From positions 248,001-312,000 of the forward strand of contig CAXKVV010000043.1 in the NCBI GenBank assembly GCA_964058805.1: a DNA stretch of 64,000 nt. The letters are read 5' to 3'. Below the pieces are notes generated by a model. That model had not been told where the DNA came from and ran no database searches. It saw only the letters and a list, made by a program, of their open reading frames with translations. The translations under genes were made by a program, and so were the position numbers. Numbering within the stretch: the stretch's first letter is position 1; each line of letters opens with the position of its first letter. This DNA is from Schoenoplectus triqueter (taxonomy: Eukaryota > Streptophyta > Magnoliopsida > Poales > Cyperaceae). Below, piece by piece: positions 10,501 to 23,030 of this stretch.

Positions 10501-13500
10501 ATTGTTTGATAGTCCATCAAAGATCGTTAAATTGGAACCTTTGCAAAGTGCATAACATTTTGATGGACTAGCAAACGTTTATGAAATTGAATGAAATTTT
10601 AATCACCATCAATCTATAAGTAGAAGAACATATCTATAAGGTTTTTTCTACTTTTAAGATTTTTTTCATATTTATTTGGAGATCCATTGTCAAGATAGTC
10701 AAGATAACCCATTGTCAAGGGATCCCTTCCCTTAATTATATATGTAAAATAAAAAATAACAGTCATTTATCTGTATTGGGCTAGCTTTAGTTCACAGAAA
10801 TCTTGTTTTTTCACTAGAGGACTGGAGGTACATTTTTTCTATTAAAAAAAGTATGACCCTGCATGCTTATTTGATGAGTAGATTCCTTCTTTTTCTTGCA
10901 TTAAATGCACATTCATCTCTCTGTGGGTATCCTGATGACCTTACTAATCCAACGGTCCTAATTTTAAGTAACTAATCACATAGTACACACATGGGAGTAC
11001 CCACTTCTGTCCCTTTTCTACTAATCTACAAATATTAACTTAAAGTGGCACCTTATAGTTTGTGTTATTTGCACCTTAGTACTTTGCTTTGCTTAAGGAT
11101 CTGTTTGCTAACTTCCTCTAATTTGGCTTTGGGTCATACAGGGGATTACGTAACCTGAATTCCAGGCTAGCAGCTGCTTCAAGTGCAGCACCATTACAAA
11201 CACTAACTAAATCAAAATCTGATGGGCCACCCAGCATAAACGCAAAACAGCAGCAAACCCTTTCAGCGTGGCATGATGATGTAACGACTGTCTCAAGCAG
11301 TTCCAAGTTACAACTTGAGCAGGGTAGAAATTCAAAAGCTTATAAACCTGTTAATTCAAAAAAGTTGGAGATTGATCTCCCCTCTATACCTTCTGCCTGG
11401 AATGATGATCCTGTTGTGACAACACCTTCATCCTATGAAGAAAGTAAAAGTGATAAAGTTAGTAGTGTGTTCCCTCAATCCAGTCAAAACCCCAGTTTTG
11501 AGGCCTCTATAAATAACTTGGCTAAAGCAAGCTCTCCTTCTGGAGCCAAAGAAAGTTCCACACATGCATCATTGCAATCTTCAGTTGGTAATGATGTTTT
11601 TGCTGATTCGGGTACTGATGATCTGACTGCAAGTTTGTCTTCAGTTTGTTTAGATACTGATGCCTGTCCAGCTGGGACAGCATCTGCTTATCCAGCTGAT
11701 CTTGCATCTGGCTCCACTATCCAGATCTCAAGTCAAGGTGGCCCTATGACTTCATTAGATGATGTTGTGGTAGAAAACTTGCTATCCACTAGTGATCAGA
11801 GACTAGGCCCATTTGATTCAAATTATAGCACTAGCAGTTGGAACAATGAGTCGGGGCAAACGAAGTATGATCCCCTAGCTTTGAGGGATAACTCCTCTAT
11901 CTTACCAAATGTACATCATAGTGGTGAGCTTAGTGGATCTGGGTTATACAACAAACCTGCCGTTTTCAATAGTTTAGGAGTGAACAATTTTGAGAAGGCT
12001 CCAAGTGTAAATAAAGAGGAGAGCAGCATAATTTCAGATATACTTGCACTTGATTTTGACCCATGGGAGGAATCATCATCTCTCCCAAACAACCTATCAG
12101 CTCCTTGGAGGTGTAAGAGCACTGGCCAATCTAGGTTTCTGTTTGCCAGGCAGGATGGCCAAGGGGACTTTCTAGAAGGTACTGTGAGAGAAAGCGAATC
12201 TGAGCACAGACTTGGCCTGGGGTCCTTAAATTCATATGAAAATGGACTTGCATATGAGGGCCTCAACGGGTCGAGTAGCTTCATCAGAAGTGGACCTGGT
12301 TTTGGGTCTGATCGGATTGCTGGTTTGTTTTCATCCTCTTAATATTTTGTTTTTATTTACAAATTAGTAGTGCTTTCGAAACCAATACCAGTTTTTAAAT
12401 TCTATTTTGAATTAGAAAATTTCGGTTGGTACCACAAATACCAGTTTTTAGTAGAACAGTGTACACACACAAGCTATTGAGTCTCACACAGATGGTGGAA
12501 ATTATATCTTTTGAATTTTTTTGGCAAAGGACTAAGAACATGAAAAATAAAAAAAATGTAGCTAAAAAGAATTAGTTATTATGATATCCAAAGTTAGCGC
12601 AGACCTAACTTGTTTGATCTCTAAATTTTGTGTGTAAATCATGTTTTTATAGTGTTTTATTTTCTTGTACGAGTATTCTTATATTTTTCATTTAATTTGT
12701 CTTTTACTAAACTGAAAGGTAATTCAAGAACAAAGGTTTCTGCTCCACCAGGTTTCTCTGCACCAAGTAGAGTAGTTCCTCCTCCCGGCTTCTCCTCTCA
12801 GGATAGATCCTCTAATCATTTTTATGATACTTCTTATTCAGGTCTAGTCAAAGACATACCTTTTTTATACATCATATATGAGTTCCATTATTATCCTTCT
12901 GGTAATTATTTCCTTTATGTGAATATACAAGCTTTGGAGCTCATCTTTTTTTGTCAAAAAAGAAAATTCTTCCTGGATTATGGAATGTATTATTAGAAGT
13001 CCTTGGGAATATAATTCATGTTACTTTAAGTTCAGTAAAAATATTGATGTTATTTTTAGACATGGGTGCAAGTGCCATTTTACACATGGGTGAGCCAGAC
13101 AATTTTCAAACGGGTCAATTGCCAAGCTAAATTTTGATATATTAGTACAAATGTACAATTATCTATGAATAAAAGTGTAACTAGGAGCCACAATAGAATA
13201 TTTTTACATATTTGTGGGGTTCAAATATGAATTTTCTTAATAACATGCTCGTGAACATAAGAATGCTGCATATATTGTGCAATATGAACAAAATAGGGGA
13301 CATTGAACCCCATTTAAACCACCTATATCTGTCATTGATTATAGAGAAAATCTGTAAATCAAACATACATATGAAATTATTGTGTGTAAAAAGAACAACT
13401 CTAGTGAATCCTGACAACAATTGGAGCTGCGAGAGCGCAGGCCTCAGGGTATGGTGAAGTCTTGTACTGGTCTCGCTGCTAACGCATTCAGTGGGACAAT

Positions 13501-14146
13501 TCACATTCCTATATAATGCATTGTTATTTGAGTTCTTAACTTTGTCATTTATAAATGAACAGATAACCGCATACATGACAACATTATAGCTGGAAACTAT
13601 TACCAACAAGCCAACTTGCCTCGTAATTCATCTGACATAGAATTCATGGACCCAGCCATACTCGCCGTTGGCAAAGGACGCATGGCTGGTTTAAGTGAAC
13701 CAGTATTAGACCAAAAGCATATACCAGTGTCCTCATACCCCTCCCACTTCAGTTCATCACCTACAAACAGTGATCCAAGAATCCAGCTCCTGATGCAGCA
13801 AGCCCTCTCTTCTTCCAACCAGAATCCCAGAATGGTACCAGACCATGTCAGAGACCCATACCATTCATTGACTGAAGGTTTGATTGGGAATCATGGAGCA
13901 TCAAGGTTTATGGCACAAAGTTATGCACAGGTTTCTCCACATCAGCAGCAGAGAAGCTCTCACTTAACAAATGGAAGTCAGTGGGATGGATGGAGTGATC
14001 TGAGGATGGGGGGTAATGTGGGAATGAACGAAATTTTGCGGAATGAGAGAATTGTGCTCAATAGTAATAATCTTTATGCTGGGAATGAAGATAATAGCTT
14101 TCACTTACCAGGGTCTGATTTATATAACAGGACTTTTGGGTTGTGA
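7569..14146 (+). CDS. NOT4: CCR4-NOT-associated RING E3 ubiquitin ligase, CNOT4/NOT4 type (12 coding exons)
   Basis: The exons join as 7569-7661, 7759-7886, 7979-8135, 8584-8696, 8802-8885, 8978-9026, 9125-9216, 9306-9435, 9729-9805, 11142-12322, 12719-12841 and 13563-14146. All introns are GT/AG and the total is exactly 937 codons (936 aa). An N-terminal C4C4 RING has cysteines at residues 9, 12, 26, 28, 33, 36, 53 and 56, the spacing specific to CNOT4. An RRM follows (about 98-190, LVYIIGLP), then a CCCH-like zinc finger (ACFGTTKYC...CNNPDCLYLHD). The rest is a long Ser/Asn-rich, probably disordered tail with SAPPGFSAPSR/VPPPGFSS motifs. The family ubiquitinates substrates linked to mRNA decay and ribosome quality control. 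The donor at 12323 was chosen because it restores frame into the APPGF exon; reading through would stop at 12342. The 1.3-kb intron 9806-11141 carries a MITE. Confidence 0.93.
10359..10731. mobile_element. Foldback MITE (Mutator-like, 9-bp TSD) in a NOT4 intron
   Basis: The element begins GGGAAGGGATCACTTGACAA and ends with the near-perfect complement. It is flanked by identical 9-bp repeats ttaattata at 10350-10358 and 10732-10740. The inverted complementarity is not limited to the ends. Most of the left arm (for example the stretch through agatatgttcttctactta near 10450) reappears inverted in the right arm around 10600-10640, so the transcript could form a long hairpin. A 9-bp TSD points to a Mutator-derived MITE. 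It sits inside the longest intron of the NOT4 gene, in no exon. Confidence 0.85.
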
Positions 14147-15596
14147 CAGCTTCCCACCCCCCACTGACATGTGAATTTGAAACTACCATTGTGTACCGAG
14201 TGCCTCTACGAATGAAATGGATCTGTTCAGTCTAGAAGGAATTTTTTGTTGATAGTGGACGTGTCCTTTATTTTTTGGCTAAATGAAGAGATCCAAGACC
14301 CAAAGAGAAGAAAATCCTGGCTCTTGCGTTTTCTTTTTTGACATCAGGTCAGAGTCCTTTCTTTCTTTTGCTGATTAGTTTTCTTTGTTCTTTTTCCTTT
14401 TATTTTTCAGTTTTCAGCTAAATTTCTTCAACAATGCAACCCCTCATTCTGCCTCACTGTTAACAATAATGAGGTCACACTTTTAGTGGTAATGTTTGGT
14501 TAGTATATATTATACCGAGTACAATAAAAAGGAAAAGAATTAAACAGTAATGGTATAACCTTGTTAAAATCAAAATTTCTAAATAATGTAAAATTTGACC
14601 TGATCAAGTGTAGTATGTTCTCCTATTGCAGGGTAATTCTGTTGCGACTTCCATGACATGTCCTTGCGCAATTCTTGGTGTGTGCTTGTTTTGGGGCACA
14701 ATGTATGCAGGTGGCTGTTTAAATTTTGATCATGTCAACAGTGTGGGTCTTATAAAACAAAACGAGAAAAAAAAATAAGGGGAATATTTTGTTGTGTTAT
14801 TTTTGTCGCCTCAGCTGTTGGTATGGTGCCTTGAACAAAATTGGAAGTTGTTGCATGTAAATTGGATGTGTAGCATTTTTTCCCCTTCTCAGTTATCAAC
14901 TTTATCATTTCCTTCCAGTAATTGCCGGCCTTTGCCAACGAGTGGGCCAATAGTTATAATCAGAAATTGGATAGCAAAGATGGTGTATAAAATAATTCTT
15001 TGAAACATTTTTGCAAGTATGACGTGTCAGGAAAGTGAAGTGCCGTTTAATTTTGTTGATGGATAGCGTAATAACTTGATCAATTATTTGATATACTTTT
15101 CCAAGATACGGATCCAATGGTTATGATGAGAATTTCATAAATAGCAGACTAATACATGGCCAGTGTATCTTTATCGAGCGACAATGTTGCACGGCTCTTG
15201 CAAATTGTTTTTGTTTAAGAAGTACATTTCAAAAATGGTTAAATCTGTGGCAAATTTTATAACACGATTTTTTTTTTTTTTGATACAGCGAACCTTTTAT
15301 GGCGAATTCGAGAGATCAATGTGAAATATGTTCTTGGTAAAAGTAGTTAAATGTAATACAAGCTGAAATAATATCCAGACTGAAGTTTGAGATGGTGATT
15401 AGTGTATGTATTAAGCTTTAACCATTAGTATGTTTTTATTTAAAAGTAGGACTTTCATTATCCATTTATCCTTAATGTATATTACTTTTAATATAAAACA
15501 ACGACCTTTTTAATGTCAAATAAATTAAGGTAGGATACAAATGAAATCTAATCCAAAAACATAGAGATTAGAAATCTCAAATGTAAAAAAAAAAAT
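14147..15596 (+). other. NOT4 3'-UTR and intergenic DNA
   Basis: After the stop codon the sequence stays mixed and T-rich to roughly 14500, consistent with a 3'-UTR; aataaa-like signals are present near 14523. Beyond that it is AT-rich intergenic DNA. The few open stretches (such as 14750-15117, both strands) overlap one another, resemble no family and are probably spurious. Confidence 0.4.
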
Positions 15597-15785
15597 CAAT
15601 GATAATAAAAATGACAACGATACTAATAATAATTATGATGAGAATAATAAAAATGATAATGATGATAACAATAGTAGTACTAATATATATAGTAATAATA
15701 ATAATACAAACATTCATAATAGTAATAATAATAATGCTAAAAATAATAATAATAGTCTCAATAATAATAATCATCTATATTAATG
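15597..15785. repeat. Degenerate ATA/AAT trinucleotide microsatellite
   Basis: About 190 bp consist almost entirely of aat/ata/gat triplets (aataataataatga-like). They open long low-complexity reading frames on both strands made of Ile/Met/Thr or Ile/Val. It lies just outside the LINE insertion. It is not coding. Confidence 0.8.
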
Positions 15786-16119
15786 AAACATACTTCAAAA
15801 TTATAAATTTTAAACTCTAAAATTTTAGAATTAAAAAAATAAAAAACTAAAAATATGAGATTTATAACTCTACTGATAGACTATAACTCCTAGATCATAT
15901 TTTTGATATATCTTTCAGATACTCTTATTATTTTTTTAAAGTGGTAGATGAATTGCCTACCATAAATTTATATTAATAAAAACGAAGAAGAGATTACAGA
16001 GTTTACTAAGATGAGAAAATTAGATCACATTGTGGATCTTGTACCAAATATACCCAAATAGCCTAGTTCTAGGAGGCAACTAGACCCTGATCTAACTATT
16101 TACCGATTGTACTGCCTAA

Positions 16120-18790
16120 CTAGGTACTATATGTCCGGATCCAGATGTCGATATTGTCTTGAATGAGTTGTTGAACCCTGAAGTTTGAGTTGTGATCCTG
16201 TCTGAAGATACGTGCGTTCCTTTCTTTCCAAATTTCCCACATGATCGATGTCCAAGCTCTCTGTTTGTTGGACCTCCATGCCTCTTCATAGCCTGTAATG
16301 AAGTTGCCATCGTGAAGTCTGGCCGCCCCGATCCGACGTGAAATTATAGCCACAATGAAGCGGCATGTTTGGAATAGGTGCAGCCTAGTCTCTACCGAGC
16401 CGTTGTTGCAGAGAACACAGTGCTGGGTCGATGGCCATCCCTTATTTTGTAGGTTTTCTGCCGTGTTGAGCTTGTCCTGTAGTAAGAGCCATAGGAAAAT
16501 TTTAATTTTGTTGGGAATCCCAATTTTCCATATCCTGGACAGATGGTTTTGTTCAATCCCTGGATTGTTGTAGACTTTGTACATCGATCGCGCTGTTAAC
16601 GTTTGTCCCCAGCGCCACGAGATGGTTCCTTCTTCTTGGTTGAATTGTACTGATGCTTGGTAGTATGGCAATAGCGTTGTTAGGACTTTTAAGAAGTAGG
16701 AGAGGTGATCGTCATTTCCTTCGTTTGTCTCCCCTATGGATAGATGTAGCAAACGTAACGTGAGCGTCCATAAGCATGCCTCATCTGTCTCAGCTAGCCA
16801 TATCCATTTAACTAGCAACATTTTATTTTGCAGGCTTAAATCCATTATTCCGAGGCCCCCGTGTGTTTTTAGTAGTGTTAGTTTCGGCCATACCACCAAG
16901 CAATCACCACCTGAGTATGTGTTTTCGTTTCCTTTCCAGATGAAACGTCTTGTTATTCTGTTGATTCTATTAATGACCCATTTGGGAAGGAGGAATGCTT
17001 GCATGTAGTGTAAGGGAATCGCGTTAAGGACTGAGTTGGTCAGGACAGTGCGGCCCGCTCGTGTTAGGTATTTCCCCCCGAACCCTTCGAATCTGTTCTG
17101 AACGTTATTTATCAATGGTAGGTAGGCCGATTTTGGTGGTTTTTTTAACGTTAATGGGAGTCCCAAGTACTGAATCGGCGTTGACAGTTGGCCACACCTG
17201 ATTAGGGAGGCTAGGGTTGGTGTGAGGTGTTGTGGGATAGCGACTAGCAAGAAGCCGCTCTTGTTTAAGTTAATCTGGAGTCCCGAGGCCCGAGCAAATG
17301 AGTCCAAAGTAGCCATTATTAATTTGATATTTGTGGCATGGGCCGGCATGATTATGGCTGTGTCATCAACAAACTAGAAGAGTGTTGTTCTGGCCATCAG
17401 AAGGTTGATTAGGTCATTGTTGAGGTTTTGGATCATCGCTTGTAGGGGGTCGACGGCTAGTATAAAGAGCAGAGGGGATAATGGGTCGCCTTGTCGTAAT
17501 CCTTTCCTATGATAGAATGGTTTTCCTTTGAGGCCGTTGATTTTTAGGTAGGAGGTTGAGGAAATTAGCAGACTTCGTATCCATACTATCCAAAGCGGTG
17601 AGAATCCCCTAACCCGAAGAGTCTCAATCAAAAAGTCCCAGGAGATTGAGTCGAACGCTTTTTGAAAGTCAATCTTTAGAAAGACGGAAGGTATATTTTT
17701 TCTTGCTAGATAGTTAAGCATCTCTTGGGTTGATAGAAAGGTTTGCATTAACTGTCTTCCCTTGACGAAGGTTGTTTGGTTGTTATGGATTAGTTGCTTG
17801 AGGAATGGTTGTAGTCTTGTTGCTAGTATTTTGGCGATGATTTTGGGGAGGGCAGATAGAACACTAATCGATCTGTAGTCCGCGGGTGTTACCGAGTTGG
17901 TTTTTTTTGGAATGAGGGTTATGTAGGCTTGGTTAATGCGCCATAGGTCTAGTTTATTATGGTAGAACGCCGTGATGGCGGCCTGTAGGTCCTATGAAAC
18001 TCATTCCTAGTATTTTTGAAAGAATTCAATAGGAAATCCATCAGGCCCATTGGCTTTGTCTTTGGGTAAGGAGAAAACTGCTTCTCGTATTTCTTGTAGG
18101 GTAATGGGGTCGACAAGAGGGCGCAGGTAATCGTTATTTGGTGTTGGATAGATTGCCTCTAGGTTCGGCTGTTGTAGGTTTGGCGTGGGTGTGCCCAATA
18201 GGTTGCGGTAGAAGATGTTGAATTCGTCCAGGATTAACGGTGTATGGGTGGTCGTGGTGGTTGGGTTTGATGGGTCGTTGGTATGGATATTGATAAGAGG
18301 TATGTGGTTTAGCTTTCTTCTTGCTGACGCTAAGTTGTGGAAGTATTTGGAGTTTGTGTTGCCCTGTTTTAGCCATAAGGCGGCAGATTGTTGTCTCCAT
18401 TTCAATTCCTGGATATTAGCTAGACTGTATGCGTGTTCCTTGAGTGTTATCCTAAGCTTGAGTTCTGGTCCAGTCAATATGCGGTTCTCCTCAGCTCGAT
18501 CTAAGATTTGTATGATATGTTTTGTTCTCTGAATGAGCTTATTGTAACCTTTAAATTTTTTCCCTGACCATTCCATTGTAACCCTTGTAACGCGTTTGAA
18601 TTTTTCAATGAGGTTCTTGACCGGGTTGTTGGTAGGTTGTACCGAGTCCCGTGCCTCGCGGGATAAGGTCATCGCTTCGTCATATTGCAACCAATGCCTT
18701 TCGAACGTAAATGTACGATACACCTGATTATCAATTTTCTTGAATTTGAGCGAGAGTGGGGCATGGTCTGAAGTTGGCGTGGGTAGGTCG
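16120..18790 (-). pseudogene. LINE ORF2 pseudogene, reverse transcriptase and zf-RVT part
   Basis: Three long overlapping open segments (18723-18007, 17748-17374, 17349-16120) give most of a plant L1 reverse transcriptase. Recognisable pieces are KANGPDGFPIEFFQ, FLKIDFQKAFDSISWDFL, the GLRQGDPLSPLLF block and a catalytic FVDD box near 17375 (just after a stop). The finger/palm tail follows, then the zf-RVT region with WKIGIPNKIKIFLW. Stops between segments show the copy is dead. At the right edge, TSDHAPLSLKF ends the endonuclease domain immediately before the LTR insertion point. Confidence 0.88.
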
Positions 18791-19429
18791 GTTATGTTAT
18801 ACCATGAAATTTAATTAAGCAATAATAATAACTAAGATAATAATTAAAAAAAATTAACATAAATTAACCAATAACTTTAACCAACGATTAAATAAATAAA
18901 CACATAAAGTTAATGATAAAATAAATTTTAAGTTTGAAGCATATAATGAATAAATCAAATTGAAGCTTAAATAAATTTAAACAATACAAAGATTGACATA
19001 ACATAATATTAACTCAAAAATTAAACCCAAAATCAATAGATAAAAATAACATAATGTAAATAATTAAGAAGAGAAGTAAAATAATAAACACTAATAATAT
19101 ACTAATGATTTATGAATTAAAATGAATAATTAAAAGGACATACCGTCAATTAATAAATAATACAATCCAACAATTGCAGGAATATATAAATAATTTCATT
19201 CCAAAATAAATAGATGAAACAAATTTCTCGATCAATTGAAGTTGACAAAGAAATTTATGATATTATTAATAATAAGGATAATTAATTAGTCAAGAAAATA
19301 TCAAATTATTATAGTCTAAATTTATGAGTTAAATTGCTGAACAATTTTTTTTTAAGTAAAATGAGATTAGTAATGAAATTAGAATGATGCTAAGTAACCA
19401 ATCAAAAATTTGATAATTCATGAGAAGCA

Positions 19430-20220
19430 CAATTGTTACATAACGTCAAACACAGAAAATCTAAATTTAACCCATACTCGATTCTCCCTTTTTTCTTCTT
19501 TCATTTTCAAGAGAGGCTTGACATTTGTTTTTCTGCTTTATCTTCTCTGCTCCCCGTGATTCCTGTCTCATTCTTTCCATTTTTTTTCCTCTCTCTGACT
19601 GACACTCATAATCTTTCCCTCAAAATAACAAATCACTTCCCCTTCCTTCGAATTTCTTCATCTCCTGTGAAAAGAAGCAACTCATCTTTCCTCACTCACT
19701 CTCGTAAGCTCTCACTAGCGCCCTCGCATATTGGCTCCTTGCCCTCCCATTCATCCCTCTCTAACTCTCTTGATCGGTATCAAGAAGCCCCACCCACTCA
19801 CTTGCCAGTCTCTCTCTCCCTCTCTATTTCTCATTTACCCCTATCTGAACCGCTCACACACATCCCATAGGGCCAGATATATGGATACACCTTTCCTTCA
19901 CACAGTAACCCGACCATAATACAAAACGGTGAAACACAAACCAACCTGAGCCAACCACCACGCCAGAAAGCTGCTCCGACCTGTGTCTGACCATCAGATC
20001 CATGCCAACCTACTCTTCCCCACTCACCACACACCTCGCATCAGGGGCAGAGCCTGTGATGACACCAAGAAGTTGTCGCCTCTACCTCAAATGAGAGTCA
20101 AGGAGTGCGGAAGCATGACCAACCCTTTGTTGATGCCTCGTGCCAAAAAAAATCAGGTAATACTCTTCCTTTCGATTTTAGCATGTTGGTGTGCACCTTT
20201 ACTAATACGACCTTGAAACT
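19430..20220. other. CT-rich island inside the LTR-type insertion
   Basis: In otherwise very AT-rich LTR sequence this 0.8-kb block is rich in C and T on the plus strand (tctctctccctctcta near 19811) and holds overlapping open stretches of 60-145 codons. Their composition is Ser/Pro/Leu low complexity and they match no family I know. It resembles the transcribed/leader part of a long LTR more than a gene. No splice-bounded exon could be supported. Confidence 0.35.
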
Positions 20221-21039
20221 TACCCTTTTCTGCAATGGCCGTATAGCTAATGACACACTGACAAAGATTTAACATAGCAGTTTTTTTAAAAGTATCCAAA
20301 TGCACCACATAATGTATATGGTGCACGTGCATGAAAGTGATGTGTATTTGTATCTAACTTATCTTGGACGAGAGTATCACTCTGATTTGAATTACTCAAT
20401 TCACTAAAGTTTCAATTAATTTTTGTTTTGTTCTCACTTTCGTTGATGCATACTGTTGTCTTACAATTACAAAATTGGCATGCACAACTTGGTGTAGGCC
20501 TCATACACATGCTATATTACGTGATATTATATTAGTTTTCTAATGAAATAATTTTTCCTTGTATGTTCTAATTGGCTATTTGAATTCATTTAAAAATAAT
20601 ATATATGATTAACCTCAATTCATGCTTCACTATTTTTATTCAAAATGAAATAAGTAACAACTTTAACGAGTAATGATCGAAGATTGGATATGCAATTAGC
20701 ATTACATTGGATAGAATAAATTAATTCGATTAAGTTAAATAATAAAAGTGTTTAGTTCAATAAAAATAATTAAGAATTAAATTAAATAAAGATTGTACAT
20801 TAAAACAACAACACATTTAAATAAATAAAAATATTTAATTAAATTTAAGTTCAATTGAATTTCTTTTCTTTCATTTTCATTTTTATTTTTAATTCTAGTT
20901 TTATATAATATATTTACTAATTAATGAAAATAATATTAAAATATTAAATGAGATATAATTAAAGAATATGACATAAATAATTAAGGGTTATAAAATAATA
21001 ACTAAAGGATAATAATAATTTATAATATAAAATATATAT

Positions 21040-21710
21040 TAATAAATTTCTCTATTTTAATAATGAAATAACATTAATTAATATATATAAATACCTATTA
21101 ATCAATTTCTCTATTTTTAATAAGAATAATATTAATGATATAATATTATATATTAATCAATTTCTCTATTTCTAAATAATTAATTATCCTAATTATAATT
21201 AAATTAATTAAGGGATAATATTAAGCTAACTTAATTACTTTAAATGAATTAAATTAGTTACATTAATCGAAATAAATATAATCTTAAAACACCAACACAT
21301 TACTAAAACAATAATAATTTTCTTAAATTAGTTTACTTCTTTTTATTTTTAATTTTTCTTTTAAGTTTTCCTTTTTAATTTATTTTAAACTATTTTTTTT
21401 CTAATTTATGAAAATATAGTGTTAAATATATATATATATATATATACACACATAATAATAAAAGCAACATTAATAAGAATGATAATTAGGATATAATGAA
21501 TATATAAGTATACATATACATATATATATATATATATATATATTAATCAATTTCTCTATTTTTAAATTTAAAAGAATATTAGAAATAAAGAATATATATT
21601 AATTAAATCCTTTATTTTTTAATAAACAAAAGAATATTAGAATAAAATATTAGAATATTATATATTATATATTATATATTAATCAATTTCTCTATTTTAA
21701 ATTAAATGAT
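21040..21710. repeat. Repeated phrase and AT microsatellites within the LTR
   Basis: The phrase attaatcaatttctctatttt (or a close form) occurs about five times: near 21045, 21098, 21155, 21543 and 21678. The copies are separated by AT-rich filler, including (ta)n runs at about 21428-21445 and 21518-21543. This is an irregular internal tandem array of the LTR. Confidence 0.6.
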
Positions 21711-22884
21711 TTGATAATTAAATCCATAAACTCGAAATTTAAAATAAAGTATGAACGTATAAACGCGATCAAGAACGATAAACACAACTTAACGGATCGA
21801 TCAATATGCGAGAAACTAAAATTTCCGGCACCGCATATATGCAGTAGAAATGTTGCCGAATTTTTCAAGAAAATACGATAAAACTCGAACAAATGTTTAA
21901 TTAAATTATCAATTTAATTTAATTATTAATTATGAAGTAAATCAAGTTAAAACTAATAAACACCTAATTTAAATTAAATAGGTGATATATTCGACTTGGA
22001 TCCACTCGCGGAGTACGAGGTCACTCCCGACCAGACGTACGCGGACACCGACCCCGAGGCCGGTGTTCCACCTCCGGAGTAGAGTGACTTCGCGATCCTC
22101 GCCAGCACTCCCAGGTACGGTTTCCTGGGATTTGATTTTCTTTCTTCAGAATTAGGAACCCAAACCGAAAATAAAATATTTTTAAAATAAATCTGATCTG
22201 CGGTATTTTTGACCACACATTGATTAGAGACCAAAATTGACCTATCATAGGCATCCGGTAAATTGACCAGCATATTCGAGACATACCCGCATTCGCATGT
22301 CATATCATGTCATATTTCATGTAGATAGGGTAGGAGTAGGATTCGGGAAATAGTCCCGAGATAGGAGTAGATAGAATTAAATAATTCAAGTTGTATATTA
22401 TAATTATTAGGAAAATATTATTACTATCACTAATTATTAATTAAGTCAGGTAGTGAATCATGCATTAAATGCATGGGAGTGCTGAGAGGCGGACCGGGTA
22501 ATTCTCAGTTTGAGGTTACCTTGCATAACCAGACCGTTGTGGTTACGTACGGTGACCCATAGGCCCGTAGGACCCACCGGTCTGTATATGCACTGCGCAT
22601 CTTTGCCTGTCGGGTTATCCACCGACCCCGTCATTTGGCTGGTTCGGCTGTGTCAGAGTGTTTAATTTTTGATCAATATTATATTATTACTGTTCTTAAT
22701 ATAATTAAGAATGTTAATCCAAATTTGAGCGGTCAGGATACCATGTCTTTCAGTGTTTAGTGTGGGTGGTCATATTCAAGATTGGAATCTACTCCGAGAT
22801 ATTATATTATTTTATTTATCCGGCTTATTTAGGATCCTGGTATTGTCCGAAGGGCTTTCTCCTTTGGCCCGTAGTTGGTACAGA

Positions 22885-23030
22885 GAAAGTCGGGATGCGG
22901 TCCTCTGGCCCTAGTGGGTACAGTGTAGGCTCTCATTTGTATATATTTCGTTTTGATATTTTATGGGATGCAATCCTCTGACCCTTGGTTGGTACAGTGT
23001 AAGGCTCTCATTTATTTCCGATTTGTCAAT
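22885..23030. repeat. Tandem duplication of about 75 bp within the LTR
   Basis: The sequence around 22893-22950 (gggatgcggtcctctggccc, then gggtacagtgtaggctctca) is repeated with changes around 22967-23015 (gggatgcaatcctctgaccc, then ggtacagtgtaaggctctca). A more distant copy is visible near 22855-22880. This part is more GC-rich than the rest of the LTR. Confidence 0.6.

Noticed and set aside
11118..12284. Minus-strand open frames inside NOT4 exon 11
   Set aside because: Antisense shadows of a long, Ser-rich coding exon.
12323..12342. Stop at 12342 as the true end of NOT4
   Set aside because: A GT donor at 12323 joins in frame to an exon carrying APPGF/PPPGF motifs typical of the plant family, and the total length then divides by three.
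15577..15820. Long Ile/Met-rich open frames on both strands
   Set aside because: They come from the ATA/AAT microsatellite and have no real coding character.
19433..19919. 145-codon open frame and overlapping frames in the LTR
   Set aside because: Low-complexity Ser/Pro/Leu composition from CT-rich DNA, no family resemblance, no splice context.
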